Part shown: positions 24,986 to 33,932 of the stretch, one piece after another
How positions within the stretch are numbered: position 1 is the stretch's first letter
How the letters are laid out: every line of letters starts with the position of its first letter
From: VRUE01 sp963703175
Lineage (GTDB): Bacteria; Actinomycetota; Thermoleophilia; Solirubrobacterales; 70-9
Assembly (NCBI GenBank): GCA_963703175.1
Contig: OY969794.1
Coordinates: 2,170,001 to 2,234,000 of the forward strand
Direction of reading: 5' to 3'
Length of the DNA: 64,000 bases
The notes under the pieces: generated by a model
Told to the model about the DNA's origin: nothing
Databases searched by the model: none
Seen by the model: only the letters and a program-made list of their open reading frames with translations
Made by a program: the position numbers and the translations under genes

Positions 24986-26188
24986 ATGGCGAACGTTCTC
25001 TGTGTCCTCTATGACGATCCGGTTGACGGTTACCCGCCGGCTTACGCGCGCGACGAAGTCCCCAAGATCGGGTGCTACCACGACGGGCAGAGCACGCCGA
25101 CGCCTGAGGCGATCGGCTTCACGCCCGGCGAGCTGCTCGGCAGCGTCTCCGGGGAGTTGGGCTTGCGGGAGTTCCTCGAGGGGGCCGGGCATCGGCTCGT
25201 CGTCACCTCCGACAAGGACGGTCCGGACTCGGTCTTCGAGCGCGAGCTGCCCGAGGCCGAGGTCGTCATCTCGCAGCCGTTCTGGCCCGCGTACCTGACG
25301 GCTGAGCGGATCGCCAAGGCGCCCAAGCTGAAACTCGCGCTGACCGCCGGCATCGGCTCAGACCACGTCGACCTGCAGGCGGCGATCGAGCACGGCCTGA
25401 CCGTTGCCGAGGTGACCTACTCCAACAGCATCAGCGTCGCCGAGCACGTGGTGATGATGATCCTTTCGCTGGTGCGTAACTACATTCCGTCGTACCAGTG
25501 GGTGGTCGACGGCGGCTGGAACATCGCCGATTGTGCGTCGCGCTCCTACGACCTGGAGGGCATGCAGGTCGGCACGGTCGCCGCCGGGCGTATCGGCTCG
25601 GCGGTGCTGCGGCGGCTGAAGCCATTCGAGGTCGGCCTGCACTACACCGATCGCCATCGCCTTCCGGCTGAGGTCGAGGAGGAGCTGGGCGTTACCTTCC
25701 ATCCCGACGTGGAGTCGCTGGTGGAAGTGTGCGATGTGGTGACCATCAACGCACCGTTGCACCCCGAGACCGAGAATCTGTTCGACGCGGATCTACTCGC
25801 CAAGATGAAGCGGGGTTCGTATCTGATCAACACCGCGCGCGGCAAGATCTGCGACCGCGATGCCGTCGCCCAGGCGTGTGAGAGCGGCCTGCTTGCCGGT
25901 TACGCAGGCGATGTGTGGTTCCCGCAGCCCGCGCCCAAGGACCACCCCTGGCGCTCGATGCCCAACCACGGTATGACCCCTCACACTTCTGGCACGAGTC
26001 TCTCCGCGCAGGCTCGTTATGCGGCCGGTGCCCGCGAGATCCTCGAGTGTTGGTTCGACCAGCGCCCGATCCGCGAGGAATACCTGATCGTCGACGGCGG
26101 GACGCTCGCCGGCGCCGGCGCCCACTCCTACAGCGAGGGAAACGCCACCGGCGGCTCGGAGGAGGCCGCCCGCTTCAAGAGCGGCTGA
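24986..26188 (+). CDS. fdh: NAD-dependent formate dehydrogenase
   Basis: Oxidises formate to CO2 with NAD+, without metal, in the cytoplasm. The 400-aa protein (ATG 24986, MANVLCVLYDDP) belongs to the D-2-hydroxyacid dehydrogenase superfamily. Residues recognised: TAGIGSDHVD, NSISVAEHVVMMIL, the Rossmann motif AAGRIGSAVLRRL, NTARGKI, DVWFPQPAPKDHPWR and HTSGTSLSAQ with the catalytic His. These are the diagnostic motifs of Pseudomonas-type NAD-FDH. A class III alcohol dehydrogenase at 47 kb could feed the same C1 route, but the genes are not linked. Confidence 0.92.
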   Translation: MANVLCVLYDDPVDGYPPAYARDEVPKIGCYHDGQSTPTPEAIGFTPGELLGSVSGELGLREFLEGAGHRLVVTSDKDGPDSVFERELPEAEVVISQPFWPAYLTAERIAKAPKLKLALTAGIGSDHVDLQAAIEHGLTVAEVTYSNSISVAEHVVMMILSLVRNYIPSYQWVVDGGWNIADCASRSYDLEGMQVGTVAAGRIGSAVLRRLKPFEVGLHYTDRHRLPAEVEEELGVTFHPDVESLVEVCDVVTINAPLHPETENLFDADLLAKMKRGSYLINTARGKICDRDAVAQACESGLLAGYAGDVWFPQPAPKDHPWRSMPNHGMTPHTSGTSLSAQARYAAGAREILECWFDQRPIREEYLIVDGGTLAGAGAHSYSEGNATGGSEEAARFKSG

Positions 26189-26201
26189 GCCGAGCGAAGA
26201 C

Positions 26202-26684
26202 TCAGACAGCTACCGGAAGCTGCGCTAGCGAATCCACGGTGCGAGCGCATGCCTGCGCTGCCTCGGCGCCCTTGACTTTGAAGTGCTCGGAGAAGAAGTC
26301 GAGATGAGCCTCGTGCTCATGGAAGTGGTGGGGGGTGAGAACTGCGGAGATGATCGGCACCCCGGTATCGAGTTGCACCCGCATCAAGCCGCTGATTACG
26401 GCATCGGCGACGAACTCGTGGCGATAGATCCCTCCGTCGACGACGAGTCCGGCAGCGACGATCGCGCTGTAGCAGCCGCTGCTGGCGAGCTTTTCGGCGT
26501 GCAGGGGTATCTCGAAAGCTCCCGGGACCTCGAAGAAGTCGATCTGCGATTCGCGGACTCCGATTTGCTCGATCTCCGAGACGAATGCCGATCGAGCCTC
26601 GTCGACGATCTCCTTGTGCCAGCAGGATTGGACGAATGCGATTCGCTCGGGCCTTACCTTGGCATCGGAATTGCTGCTGTTCAC
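26202..26684 (-). CDS. ribH2: 6,7-dimethyl-8-ribityllumazine synthase, type II
   Basis: A 160-aa enzyme for the penultimate step of riboflavin synthesis. It shows FVQSCWHKEIVDEAR, EVPGAFEIPLHAEKL, GLVVDGGIYRHEFVADAVI and the type II-specific ending VLTPHHFHEHEAHLDFF, as in Brucella/Mesorhizobium RibH2, which form decamers. No other rib gene is nearby. It lies 97 bases downstream of tatC on the same strand and may have its own promoter. Confidence 0.9.
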   Translation of the reverse strand: MNSSNSDAKVRPERIAFVQSCWHKEIVDEARSAFVSEIEQIGVRESQIDFFEVPGAFEIPLHAEKLASSGCYSAIVAAGLVVDGGIYRHEFVADAVISGLMRVQLDTGVPIISAVLTPHHFHEHEAHLDFFSEHFKVKGAEAAQACARTVDSLAQLPVAV

Positions 26685-26781
26685 GTTCGGTGCTCCTCTC
26701 GGCTCTTGTGGCAGGGCATCGGCCTCCGCCTCATCCTAGAAGAACCCTGAGGGTGGAATGGCGGGTCTCGAATTGACTTCG

Positions 26782-27552
26782 CTAGTTGGCGGAGCCAGGC
26801 GCCGGCTCCTTCAGCAAACCCGCTTTCGGCGTCCCGAAGGCGCGAGCCAGGACGATGCTGAGCTCGTAGAGCGCGATCAGCGGCGCCGTCTCTAGCAGCA
26901 TCGAGACCGGGTCGACACCCGGCAGGGCGGCGGCCAGCAGTGCACAGGCGAGGTAGGCGTAGCGCCGGTTCTGTTTCAACTGGCTGACTTTGACGATGCC
27001 GAGACGAGTCACAGCGAGGATGCCGACCGGAATCTGGAAGACGATCCCACAGGCAAGCAGGGTCTGAGCAAAGAACCCGTAGTAGTCCTTGGCTCGGACC
27101 TGGATGTTGAACTGTGCGTCGTTGAAGTTGAGCAGGAACTTGGTTGCTGCTGGTAGGACGACGAAGTAGCCGAAAGCGATGCCGGCGATGAAGAGGACCG
27201 GGATCAGCAGCAGCAGGGGAAGGATCGCGCGCTGTTGCTGCTTGCCGAAGGCGGGCAGAAGGTAGGCATAGGCCTGGTAGAGGATGATCGGCAGCGATAG
27301 GATGATCGCGCCGTAGGCCGAGACGGTCACAGTCGTCGTGAAGGGCTCGCTGACCCCGAACGTGATCAGCTTGTCGTGCGCGGCGGGAAGGGGAGCGCTG
27401 GCCAGTTCGAGCAGCAGGTCGTTCTGCCAGAAGCAGAGGGCGAGCGCGACGCCGAAGACGGAAAGTGAGACGACGACGCGCGCACGCAGCTCGTCGAGGT
27501 GCTCGACGAGGCTCAGCTCATCCTCATGTGCGATCGGTTTGACGCGGCGCAT
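26782..27552 (-). CDS. tatC: Sec-independent protein translocase TatC
   Basis: A 256-aa inner-membrane protein with six helices and the N-terminal signature LVEHLDELRARVVVSL, which binds twin-arginine signal peptides. FAPAATKFLLNF-like loop and TRLGIVKVSQLKQNRRYAYL are conserved. It follows tatA by 10 bases. With a TatA-type subunit it exports folded proteins; the sulfatase at 31.9 kb has a Tat-like leader. Confidence 0.92.
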   Translation of the reverse strand: MRRVKPIAHEDELSLVEHLDELRARVVVSLSVFGVALALCFWQNDLLLELASAPLPAAHDKLITFGVSEPFTTTVTVSAYGAIILSLPIILYQAYAYLLPAFGKQQQRAILPLLLLIPVLFIAGIAFGYFVVLPAATKFLLNFNDAQFNIQVRAKDYYGFFAQTLLACGIVFQIPVGILAVTRLGIVKVSQLKQNRRYAYLACALLAAALPGVDPVSMLLETAPLIALYELSIVLARAFGTPKAGLLKEPAPGSAN

Positions 27553-27562
27553 CGCGAGTGCC

Positions 27563-27748
27563 TCAGACCTCTGACTTCTGCTGCGCCGCTGGCTTCTCCA
27601 CCGTCGCGGGCTCGCCGCTGATCGTGCCGCGGAACTCCTTGATCCCCTTGCCGAGCGACTTGCCTAGCTCCGGCAGACGTTTGGGCCCGAAGACGACGAG
27701 CGCGATTATCAGGACGATGACTATCTCCATTGGTCCGATGTTGGGCAT
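27563..27748 (-). CDS. tatA: Sec-independent protein translocase subunit TatA
   Basis: A 61-aa protein with one N-terminal membrane helix (IGPMEIVIVLIIALVVFGPK), the FGPKRLPELGKSLGKGIKEF amphipathic helix with the conserved Phe-Gly hinge, and a short charged tail. It is the first gene of a tatAC pair. No tatB is seen, as is common in actinobacteria with short operons. Confidence 0.93.
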   Translation of the reverse strand: MPNIGPMEIVIVLIIALVVFGPKRLPELGKSLGKGIKEFRGTISGEPATVEKPAAQQKSEV

Positions 27749-28354
27749 AAGTGACCTCCGATATAGATCTGACTGCGTGGGTGGGCTTGCTGATATTCCC
27801 GGAGAAGCCGATCTGGGAGGTGACCGGGCCTCGTGGGCGGTTTCGCCGATCGCGCCGTCGAGGTCGACCTGCTCGAGGGCAAATCTGGGTCCATTGTGGA
27901 GTCCTTTGGATATGGGTTTCCCCTCACTTCGGAATCCAGGGCAAAGCAGATCATTCGAACTCGGTTCGGATCGTCGCTGACTGGGCTATCCGGTGATCAG
28001 AGCGACGGCGAAGGACGCTCTAAACTAGCCCGATCATTTCGCGTAGTGATACCAAAAAGGGCTATGCATGGCGATCAGTCTCTGCTAAGGGAAATCAGCC
28101 GAGCTCCAGCCGATTGTCGACTAGGGCCCGGCCTATACGCGGGATCTCGGAATTATCCGAGCTTATTGACAGAAATGACGGGCAGGGCCGCCTGGCAAGC
28201 TGCGAGCTTCATTTCCTCACCTCCCTTTTTGGAAATTGCTCAAGAAAATTAGACTAACTCTACTGAGTAGAGCATTTGGGGCCCGCCAACGGTTTCATCT
28301 GGATAACCAGTTAAGCTCCACTCAGTAAAAGAGGAAGCAGTCGAGAGGAGTCGC
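27749..28354. other. Intergenic region (606 bases), AT-richer, no gene recognised
   Basis: Several short reading frames cross this stretch but none has codon bias, a ribosome site or a family motif. The right part (28200-28350) is clearly richer in A+T than the window and holds the palindrome at 28258. It should contain the tatA promoter on one side and the promoter of the tandem winged-helix gene on the other. A longer decayed gene cannot be excluded. Confidence 0.5.
28258..28272. promoter_or_regulatory. Palindrome CTCTACT-G-AGTAGAG, possible operator
   Basis: Perfect 7-bp arms around one central base, 82 bases before the GTG of the tandem winged-helix gene, in an AT-rich stretch. A partly related CTCCACTCAGTAAA lies at 28317. 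The position suits an autoregulatory site, which is inference. Confidence 0.35.
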
Positions 28355-29593
28355 GTGGCAGCAAAACTCGCTATTGGCATCAACTCAAGGGCGCATCTAC
28401 GGCGACTCTCAGTTGTTTTTGCCGTGGAGCTTCGACTGAATATCGTGACTGAGCTCTACAAGCGTGAGATGAGTCCCAAGCAGTTCTTCGAGGAGTTCGG
28501 CGGCGGCTCTATCTCCCGAGTCACCCAGAACTTCGAGAGGCTCGTCGAAACCGGCTGGCTCCGATACATCCGAAGCGAGGGACCAGGGGGAAAGCGGCGC
28601 GGTGGGGTCGAGCATTTTTATCGATCAACGGAACTGGCTTTCTTCGACGCTCAGACCTGGGCCTTGGTGCCGTACTCGGTACGCGTTACCGCCAGTTGGA
28701 GCCTCTTCAACCAGATCGCTCCGAGGCTGCGCCAGGCGCTGGAGTCGTCGAACCTCGCAGGAAGTCGGAGGCGCGACCTGAGTTGCACGAGGATATTGCT
28801 CGACGAAGTTGGCTGGGAACGCGCGATTGAGGCCGTCGATGCTCGGTTCCTGTGCCTTTTTGAGGAGCAAAAAGATGCGCGCCTTCGTGTCGCCTCCTCA
28901 GGCGAAGAACTGATCCGGGCGGATGTCCTTTTGATGGCATTCGAGTCGCCGGTACGGGGCGGGCAAAAGGAGCCACCCTTGGTTGAGTGCAAAAAAGAGC
29001 CGCTGATCCCGTTCCCGGAGCGCCTCTCGCCGATCCTGGCAGACGATGTGTGTATGCAGATCGTCTCGGAGCTGAACCGCCGAGAGATGAGCGTGACGCA
29101 GTTCCATCGCGAGTTCGGCGGGGCAACCCTCGGTGGTATTCGCCGCCGTTTCAAAAGGCTCGAAACTTCCGCCTGGCTGAAAAAAGTCAGGGAGGAGAGT
29201 GGTGGCAAGCGTCGTGGAGCTACCGAGCACTTTTATCGGGCGACCAGACCCGCGATCATCGACGGCAATGCTTGGGCCGACCCCTCGGATGTACTTCGAG
29301 GGACTCGGAACTGGAAGACCTTCGAGCGCTTTTCCGAGAAAGTCAAGGAGGCAATGCGGGCGGGAACGTTCGACGCGCGCGTGGAGCGTTACGTCACCTT
29401 GTCTTTCCTCGATCTCGATCGACAGGGCTGGGCGAACGTCGTTGCCGAAATTGAAACGCTCTCCGCGTTCCTCTGCGAGGAGCAAGAGCGTGCCAAGGTC
29501 CGCATGAAGAAAGCCGGTGAAAAGCCGGTGGTCATGACGGTCGGACTGGGCGCGTTTGAAGCATCGAAGGACTCGGCGATCAAAGCACCCTAG
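28355..29593 (+). CDS. Tandemly duplicated winged-helix DNA-binding protein
   Basis: A 412-aa protein built of two copies of the same unit. Each copy has a winged helix followed by about 100 helical residues. Copy 1 (residues 26-92) reads ELYKREMSPKQFFEEFGG, then GGKRRGGVEHFYRST. Copy 2 (229-297) reads ELNRREMSVTQFHREFGG, then GGKRRGATEHFYRAT. The wing RRG-x-x-EHFYR is kept in both. The fold resembles ArsR-type winged helices, but no metal-binding Cys are present. GTG 28355 follows GAGAGGAG. The duplication would let one chain bind a two-half-site operator. The C-terminal units may bind a ligand. Function unknown. Confidence 0.75.
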   Translation: MAAKLAIGINSRAHLRRLSVVFAVELRLNIVTELYKREMSPKQFFEEFGGGSISRVTQNFERLVETGWLRYIRSEGPGGKRRGGVEHFYRSTELAFFDAQTWALVPYSVRVTASWSLFNQIAPRLRQALESSNLAGSRRRDLSCTRILLDEVGWERAIEAVDARFLCLFEEQKDARLRVASSGEELIRADVLLMAFESPVRGGQKEPPLVECKKEPLIPFPERLSPILADDVCMQIVSELNRREMSVTQFHREFGGATLGGIRRRFKRLETSAWLKKVREESGGKRRGATEHFYRATRPAIIDGNAWADPSDVLRGTRNWKTFERFSEKVKEAMRAGTFDARVERYVTLSFLDLDRQGWANVVAEIETLSAFLCEEQERAKVRMKKAGEKPVVMTVGLGAFEASKDSAIKAP

Positions 29594-29622
29594 GAAGCGC
29601 TGATTTCGGCGCTCTAGGCTCG

Positions 29623-30387
29623 TCAGCCAGTCTGCTCGGTCGGTCGAATCAGGATCTCGTTGAGGGAGACGTGCCAGGGGCGGGTCACCGCGTAGGTGAT
29701 CGCGTCGGCTATGTCGGTCGCCTCGAGAATGTGGGTGTCGGAGAAGCGTTCTCGCACCTGCTCCCTCACCCCGTCGCGCAGGTGGTCGGTCAGCTCCGTC
29801 TCCACGGCGCCGGGCTCGATCAGGGTCGATCTGACCTTGCGCTTGGCGAACTCTTGGCGGAAGGACTCGCTGAAGGCGCCTACCCCGTGCTTGGTCAGGT
29901 TGTAGACACCGGAGCCGGCGCGGGCGACGCGGCCTGCGACCGAGCTGATATTGACGATGTCGGCACAGCCCCGCGCTGAGTCTTCGGCTGCCCCGAGCAG
30001 GTGTGGCAGGGCGGCGTGGGTGGTGTGAATCAGCCCCTTGAGGTTGAGGTCGATCATCCGGTTCCATTCCTCGGTGGGCGCGTCCTCGATCGGGCCCAGC
30101 AGCATCACGCCGGCGTTGTTGACGACGATGTCGAGGCGACCCAGCTCGTCGACGGTGCGGTCGACGGCGGCGATCGCCTGCGCTTGGTCGGTGATGTCGG
30201 ACTCGATCGCGAGGGCGGTGTGACCTTGGCCGCCGATCTCGGCGGCGAGTCGCTCTAGTCGCTCCAGACGACGGGCCGCCACCGCGACTTTGGCTCCCTG
30301 GGCCGCCAGCGATCGCGCGGTCGCCTCACCGATGCCGCTGCTGGCGCCGGTGATCAACGCGACAGTTCCATCAAGTGAGGTCGTCAT
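29623..30387 (-). CDS. Short-chain dehydrogenase/reductase
   Basis: A 254-aa classical SDR using NAD(P)H. TGASSGIG lies at residues 14-21, the Arg after strand 2 (AARRLERL) favours NADP, NNAGV is at about residue 91, the catalytic Ser is in NISSVAG, and Tyr and Lys are in YNLTKHG. The insertion LLGAAEDSARGCAD before the catalytic Ser strand is slightly unusual. Divergent from the beta-propeller gene. Substrate unknown. Confidence 0.9.
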   Translation of the reverse strand: MTTSLDGTVALITGASSGIGEATARSLAAQGAKVAVAARRLERLERLAAEIGGQGHTALAIESDITDQAQAIAAVDRTVDELGRLDIVVNNAGVMLLGPIEDAPTEEWNRMIDLNLKGLIHTTHAALPHLLGAAEDSARGCADIVNISSVAGRVARAGSGVYNLTKHGVGAFSESFRQEFAKRKVRSTLIEPGAVETELTDHLRDGVREQVRERFSDTHILEATDIADAITYAVTRPWHVSLNEILIRPTEQTG

Positions 30388-30500
30388 CGCCTTCCCTTCG
30401 TCGTTTTCGCACTCCTGCTACCGCTTGCCAACTTACTCCCCCGATTTCGCCGACATATGCAGCGCGTCCGTGTCCGCGGGGCGGACTACGCTGCCGCGAC

Positions 30501-31931
30501 GTGACCATCCAATTCCCCCGCTCGGCACCGAAGGCGTTCGTTACGTTGGTCGCACTCACGGCGCTGGCACTGCCGGCGAGCGCGTTCGCTGCGCCGCCAT
30601 CTCAGCACACCGTTCAGAAAGTGGTGGCCCACGGAACGCTGACCCAGCTGCCGAAAGCGCGCGGTTGCCTGGTCGATCACTCGACTCCCTCCGCTGGCTG
30701 TGGGACCGCGCGTGCACTTAAGGGCGCCGGTCCGTTCATGGGCTCGCGCGCGATCGTGCTCAGCCCTGACGGCAAGAACGTCTACGTCGCCTCATCGGGC
30801 AGCGACGCGATCGCGATTTTCAGGCGCAACCGACGCAGCGGAACGCTGACGCAGCCGCGGGCGTCACAGGGATGCATTGCCGCCAAAGGCGCCGACGGTT
30901 GTGCTGCGGGCGCCGGGCTCAACGGCCCGAACTCGGTCGCGGTCAGCCCTGACGGGCGCAACATCTACGCGACCTCACGCGGCAGCAACGCGATCAGTAT
31001 CTTCCGCCGCGACCGCTCGACCGGCACCCTCACCCAGCTTCCCGCCAGCACTGGCTGCATCTCCGGCTTGCCGGTCCCGGTCTGCGCCAGCGGTCGCGCG
31101 CTGGTCGCGCCGGACGTGGTCGTTGTCAGCCCCGACGGCAAGAACGTCTACGTCGGCTCGTTCTTTGGCAACGCGGTGGCGGTTTTCAACCGCGATCCGA
31201 AAAGCGGCGCCCTTACCCAGCCGACGGAGAGCACCGGTTGCATCGCGGAGGCGACGAGCGGCTGCGCTCTCGGACTCGCGCTGGAAGCGCCGGAGGGGAT
31301 GGTGGTCAGTGGCGATGGCGACAGCGTCTACGTCGCGACGGCCCTGTCCAACGCCGTCGTCGTGCTCAGCCGCGATCCATCCAGCGGCGCCCTCACTCAG
31401 CTGACCGGCGGCAGCGGTTGCATCGTCAACACCGCGCTGACCGGCTGCACCACGGGCGTTGAGCTGAGTGGTGCGAACGCGGTCGCGGTCAGCCCCGACG
31501 ACCAGGACGCGTACGTGACCTCACTCTTCAGCAACAGCGTCACTTCATTCACGCGCTCGACTTCATCCGGCGGCCTCGCGCAGAAGGCCGGTACCTCCGG
31601 CTGTCTGGTCTGGCTGCGGGCGGTCGGCTGCTCGTTCGGCCGGTCCCTCAGCTCACCCGAGGGGCTTGCGGTCTCGCCCGATGGGGCCAATGTCTATGCC
31701 GCCGCGTTTGCCACTGGCGCAATCGCTGTTCTCGATCGTGGCAGGAAATCCGGCGCGGTGGCTCAGAAGCCGGGCCGGGCGGGCTGCCTCGCCCCGCCCA
31801 CTGTTCCGGGCTGCACGCGTGCCCGCGCACTGGCTGGCGTCAGCTCGATCGCGCTCAGTCCCGACGGCCGTTATCTCTACTCGACCTCGTTCGGCAGCAA
31901 CGCCGTCGACATCTTCCGGAGGAACAAATGA
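30501..31931 (+). CDS. Secreted beta-propeller (lactonase-like) protein
   Basis: GTG 30501 gives a 476-aa protein with a Sec signal peptide (AFVTLVALTALALPASAFA). The rest is seven repeats of about 60 residues, each with VSPDGKNVYVAS-like blades and IFRRNxRSGTLTQ-like loops, plus a conserved GC-(x)n-CxxG insert that may form a disulfide in each blade. It resembles the 6-phosphogluconolactonase/YVTN-repeat family, but a substrate cannot be assigned. Its stop overlaps the sulfatase start (ATGA), so the two are co-translated. Confidence 0.82.
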   Translation: MTIQFPRSAPKAFVTLVALTALALPASAFAAPPSQHTVQKVVAHGTLTQLPKARGCLVDHSTPSAGCGTARALKGAGPFMGSRAIVLSPDGKNVYVASSGSDAIAIFRRNRRSGTLTQPRASQGCIAAKGADGCAAGAGLNGPNSVAVSPDGRNIYATSRGSNAISIFRRDRSTGTLTQLPASTGCISGLPVPVCASGRALVAPDVVVVSPDGKNVYVGSFFGNAVAVFNRDPKSGALTQPTESTGCIAEATSGCALGLALEAPEGMVVSGDGDSVYVATALSNAVVVLSRDPSSGALTQLTGGSGCIVNTALTGCTTGVELSGANAVAVSPDDQDAYVTSLFSNSVTSFTRSTSSGGLAQKAGTSGCLVWLRAVGCSFGRSLSSPEGLAVSPDGANVYAAAFATGAIAVLDRGRKSGAVAQKPGRAGCLAPPTVPGCTRARALAGVSSIALSPDGRYLYSTSFGSNAVDIFRRNK

Positions 31932-33523
31932 GTCGAAGCGACAGGCGTGAGGGCGGGCTTACCCGCAAGGAGCTGATCGGGTCGGGAGCGACCGCGGCTG
32001 CGGCGGCTCTGCTGTCTCAGAGTGCTGGGGTCGAGCGGGCGCTTGGCGCGGCAACTGGGAAGCGGCGCGGGGTCGCCGGGATGAACATCGTCCTCTTCCT
32101 TACCGACCAGGAACGGGCGATTCAGCACTTCCCGCAGAACTGGCTGCGCCAGAACATGCCGGGGATGCGACGGCTGCGACGCCACGGCCTCAGCTTCGAA
32201 CGCGCCTTCACCAACGCCTGCATGTGCTCACCGGCGCGCTCGACCTTGATGAGCGGTTACTTCCCTGCCCAGCATGGGGTTAAGTACACGCTCGAGGAAG
32301 AAATGGAACCGCCGACGAACCCGCAGGTGGAGCTGCCGGTTGAACTGAAGAACCTCGCCACGGTGATGAAGGCGGCCGGCTACAACGTCGTCTACAAGGG
32401 CAAGTGGCACTGCTCGAAACCGGCCGAAAAGGGAAATGCTGTTCCGGCCGACCTTGAAAAGTACGGCTTCTCGCGCTGGAACCCGCCCGACGCGGGCGCT
32501 AACCAGACCGTCCCCGAGGCCGGTGGCGGCTTCATCGACAACGACGGCCGTTTCATCAACTCGACTGGCGAAGGAGAGGCGGAAGGCGCGCTGCAGTACC
32601 TCAGCTCGACCGCGGCCCAGGACCAGCCCTTCTTCATGGTGATCTCACTGGTCAACCCCCACGATGTCCTCTTCTACCCGAGCAAATCTTTCGAAGAAGC
32701 TGGTTACGACGACTCCTGGCTGGAGGGCAATATCCGCGAGCCGGCCACCTGGGACGAAGACCTCTCGACCAAGCCCTCGGTCCAGGCCGAATTCCTGCGC
32801 ATCTTCAACCTCACCGGCAAGCCGAAAAACACCGAGCAGCGGCGCAACTACTTGAACTTCTACGGCAACCTGATGCGCTCGTCCGATAGCTACCTGGTCA
32901 ACGTCCTCGACAAGCTCGAAGAGACCGGCCTCTTCGACAACACCCTGGTGGTCCGCACTGCCGACCACGGTGAGATGGGGCTGACCCACGGCGGCCTGCG
33001 GCAGAAGAACTTCAACTTCTATGAGGAGGCGACGCGGGTTCCGCTGATCTACTCGAACCCGAAACTGTTCCCGGCGCCGGCCAAGACCAACGCACTCGTC
33101 TCCCATGTCGACTTCCTGCCGACGCTGGCGAGCTTGGCGGAGACGCCGAAAAGCGCCCGCGCGAACTGGCAGGGGGTCGACTACTCAAAGCTGGTCCTGC
33201 ATCCGAACTCCAACCGCTCGACTCAGGACTACGTCGTCTTCACTTATGACGACTTCCAGTCGGGGCAGGTGCACGGCCCCTACCCGAAAGCACCAAACCA
33301 CATCGTCAGCATCCGCGAAGGGCGCTGGAAGCTGGCCAAGTACTACGACGTCAATCACCGCAAACGGCCGCAGTGGGAGATGTACGACCTGAAGACCGAT
33401 CCGCTGGAGAAACACAACATCGCCTACAGCGGCTACAAACGTACGCCTACCGAGGACGCTGAATTGAAGCGCCTCAAACGTAAGCTCGCCCGGGTCGAGA
33501 AGACCCGCCTGCAGCCGCTCTAG
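31928..33523 (+). CDS. Sulfatase with Tat-like leader
   Basis: A 531-aa arylsulfatase-family hydrolase. The formylglycine site is CSPAR at residues 100-104 (Cys100 would be modified by a separate maturase). Metal ligands come from LFLTDQE, GKWH, and TADHGEMG. The leader TRKELIGSGATAAAAALL looks like a Tat signal with Arg-Lys in place of Arg-Arg, and export through TatAC would fit a folded, modified enzyme. It ends with KTDPLEKHNIA, as in N-sulfoglucosamine/choline-sulfatase-like members. The gene overlaps the secreted propeller gene. Substrate unknown. Confidence 0.87.
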   Translation: MSRSDRREGGLTRKELIGSGATAAAAALLSQSAGVERALGAATGKRRGVAGMNIVLFLTDQERAIQHFPQNWLRQNMPGMRRLRRHGLSFERAFTNACMCSPARSTLMSGYFPAQHGVKYTLEEEMEPPTNPQVELPVELKNLATVMKAAGYNVVYKGKWHCSKPAEKGNAVPADLEKYGFSRWNPPDAGANQTVPEAGGGFIDNDGRFINSTGEGEAEGALQYLSSTAAQDQPFFMVISLVNPHDVLFYPSKSFEEAGYDDSWLEGNIREPATWDEDLSTKPSVQAEFLRIFNLTGKPKNTEQRRNYLNFYGNLMRSSDSYLVNVLDKLEETGLFDNTLVVRTADHGEMGLTHGGLRQKNFNFYEEATRVPLIYSNPKLFPAPAKTNALVSHVDFLPTLASLAETPKSARANWQGVDYSKLVLHPNSNRSTQDYVVFTYDDFQSGQVHGPYPKAPNHIVSIREGRWKLAKYYDVNHRKRPQWEMYDLKTDPLEKHNIAYSGYKRTPTEDAELKRLKRKLARVEKTRLQPL

Positions 33524-33566
33524 CGGAGCGCCAGTGCCGGCCCGGCGATGGCCGTAGATTGAGCAG

Positions 33567-33932
33567 ATGCTTGAGCATCTGAAGAGCGGACTGGCTGCTG
33601 CTTTAGCGGTCGTCGGGATGCTCGCCGCCGGCTGCGGCACGGTCGCTCCTTCGCACTGCCCTTCAGGTCTGCCCAGCTGCCGCACGACGGAGGGGCGGAT
33701 CGTCTACCTCGAGCGGGTCGACCCTGACGGCGACGGCGACGCCCATTTTGTCGTCGCCGATCCGCAGGGCATCACCCTGCGCGGCCTGACCGCGATCGAC
33801 GTCCGCAAGGGTCTGCGCCCTCACCCGCTTCCCGGTATTGGTGATCTGATCAGCGCCGCCGGTCCGGTCCAAACCGGGTCCTATGGCCAAAGTCAGATCC
33901 ACGCGCTCGAACTGCATGTCGCTGGGCGATGA
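33567..33932 (+). CDS. Small lipoprotein
   Basis: A 121-aa protein with an N-terminal hydrophobic stretch ending in the lipobox LAAGC (Cys24), then a Cys pair in HCPSGLPSC. The body reads RIVYLERVDPDGDGDAHFVVADPQGITL, which suggests a small OB-type beta barrel. It is probably anchored on the outer face of the membrane. Its stop overlaps nhaA (ATGA). Confidence 0.75.
   Translation: MLEHLKSGLAAALAVVGMLAAGCGTVAPSHCPSGLPSCRTTEGRIVYLERVDPDGDGDAHFVVADPQGITLRGLTAIDVRKGLRPHPLPGIGDLISAAGPVQTGSYGQSQIHALELHVAGR

Noticed and set aside
27833..28252. 139-codon forward frame in the tatA upstream region
   Set aside because: No ribosome site, no conserved motif, and codon-position bias does not look like its neighbours; kept as intergenic.
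28898..30067. Reverse frame of 389 codons covering part of the winged-helix gene and the SDR
   Set aside because: Arg/Pro-rich with no motifs; it is out of frame with the SDR, whose TGASSGIG and YNLTK motifs fix the real frame.
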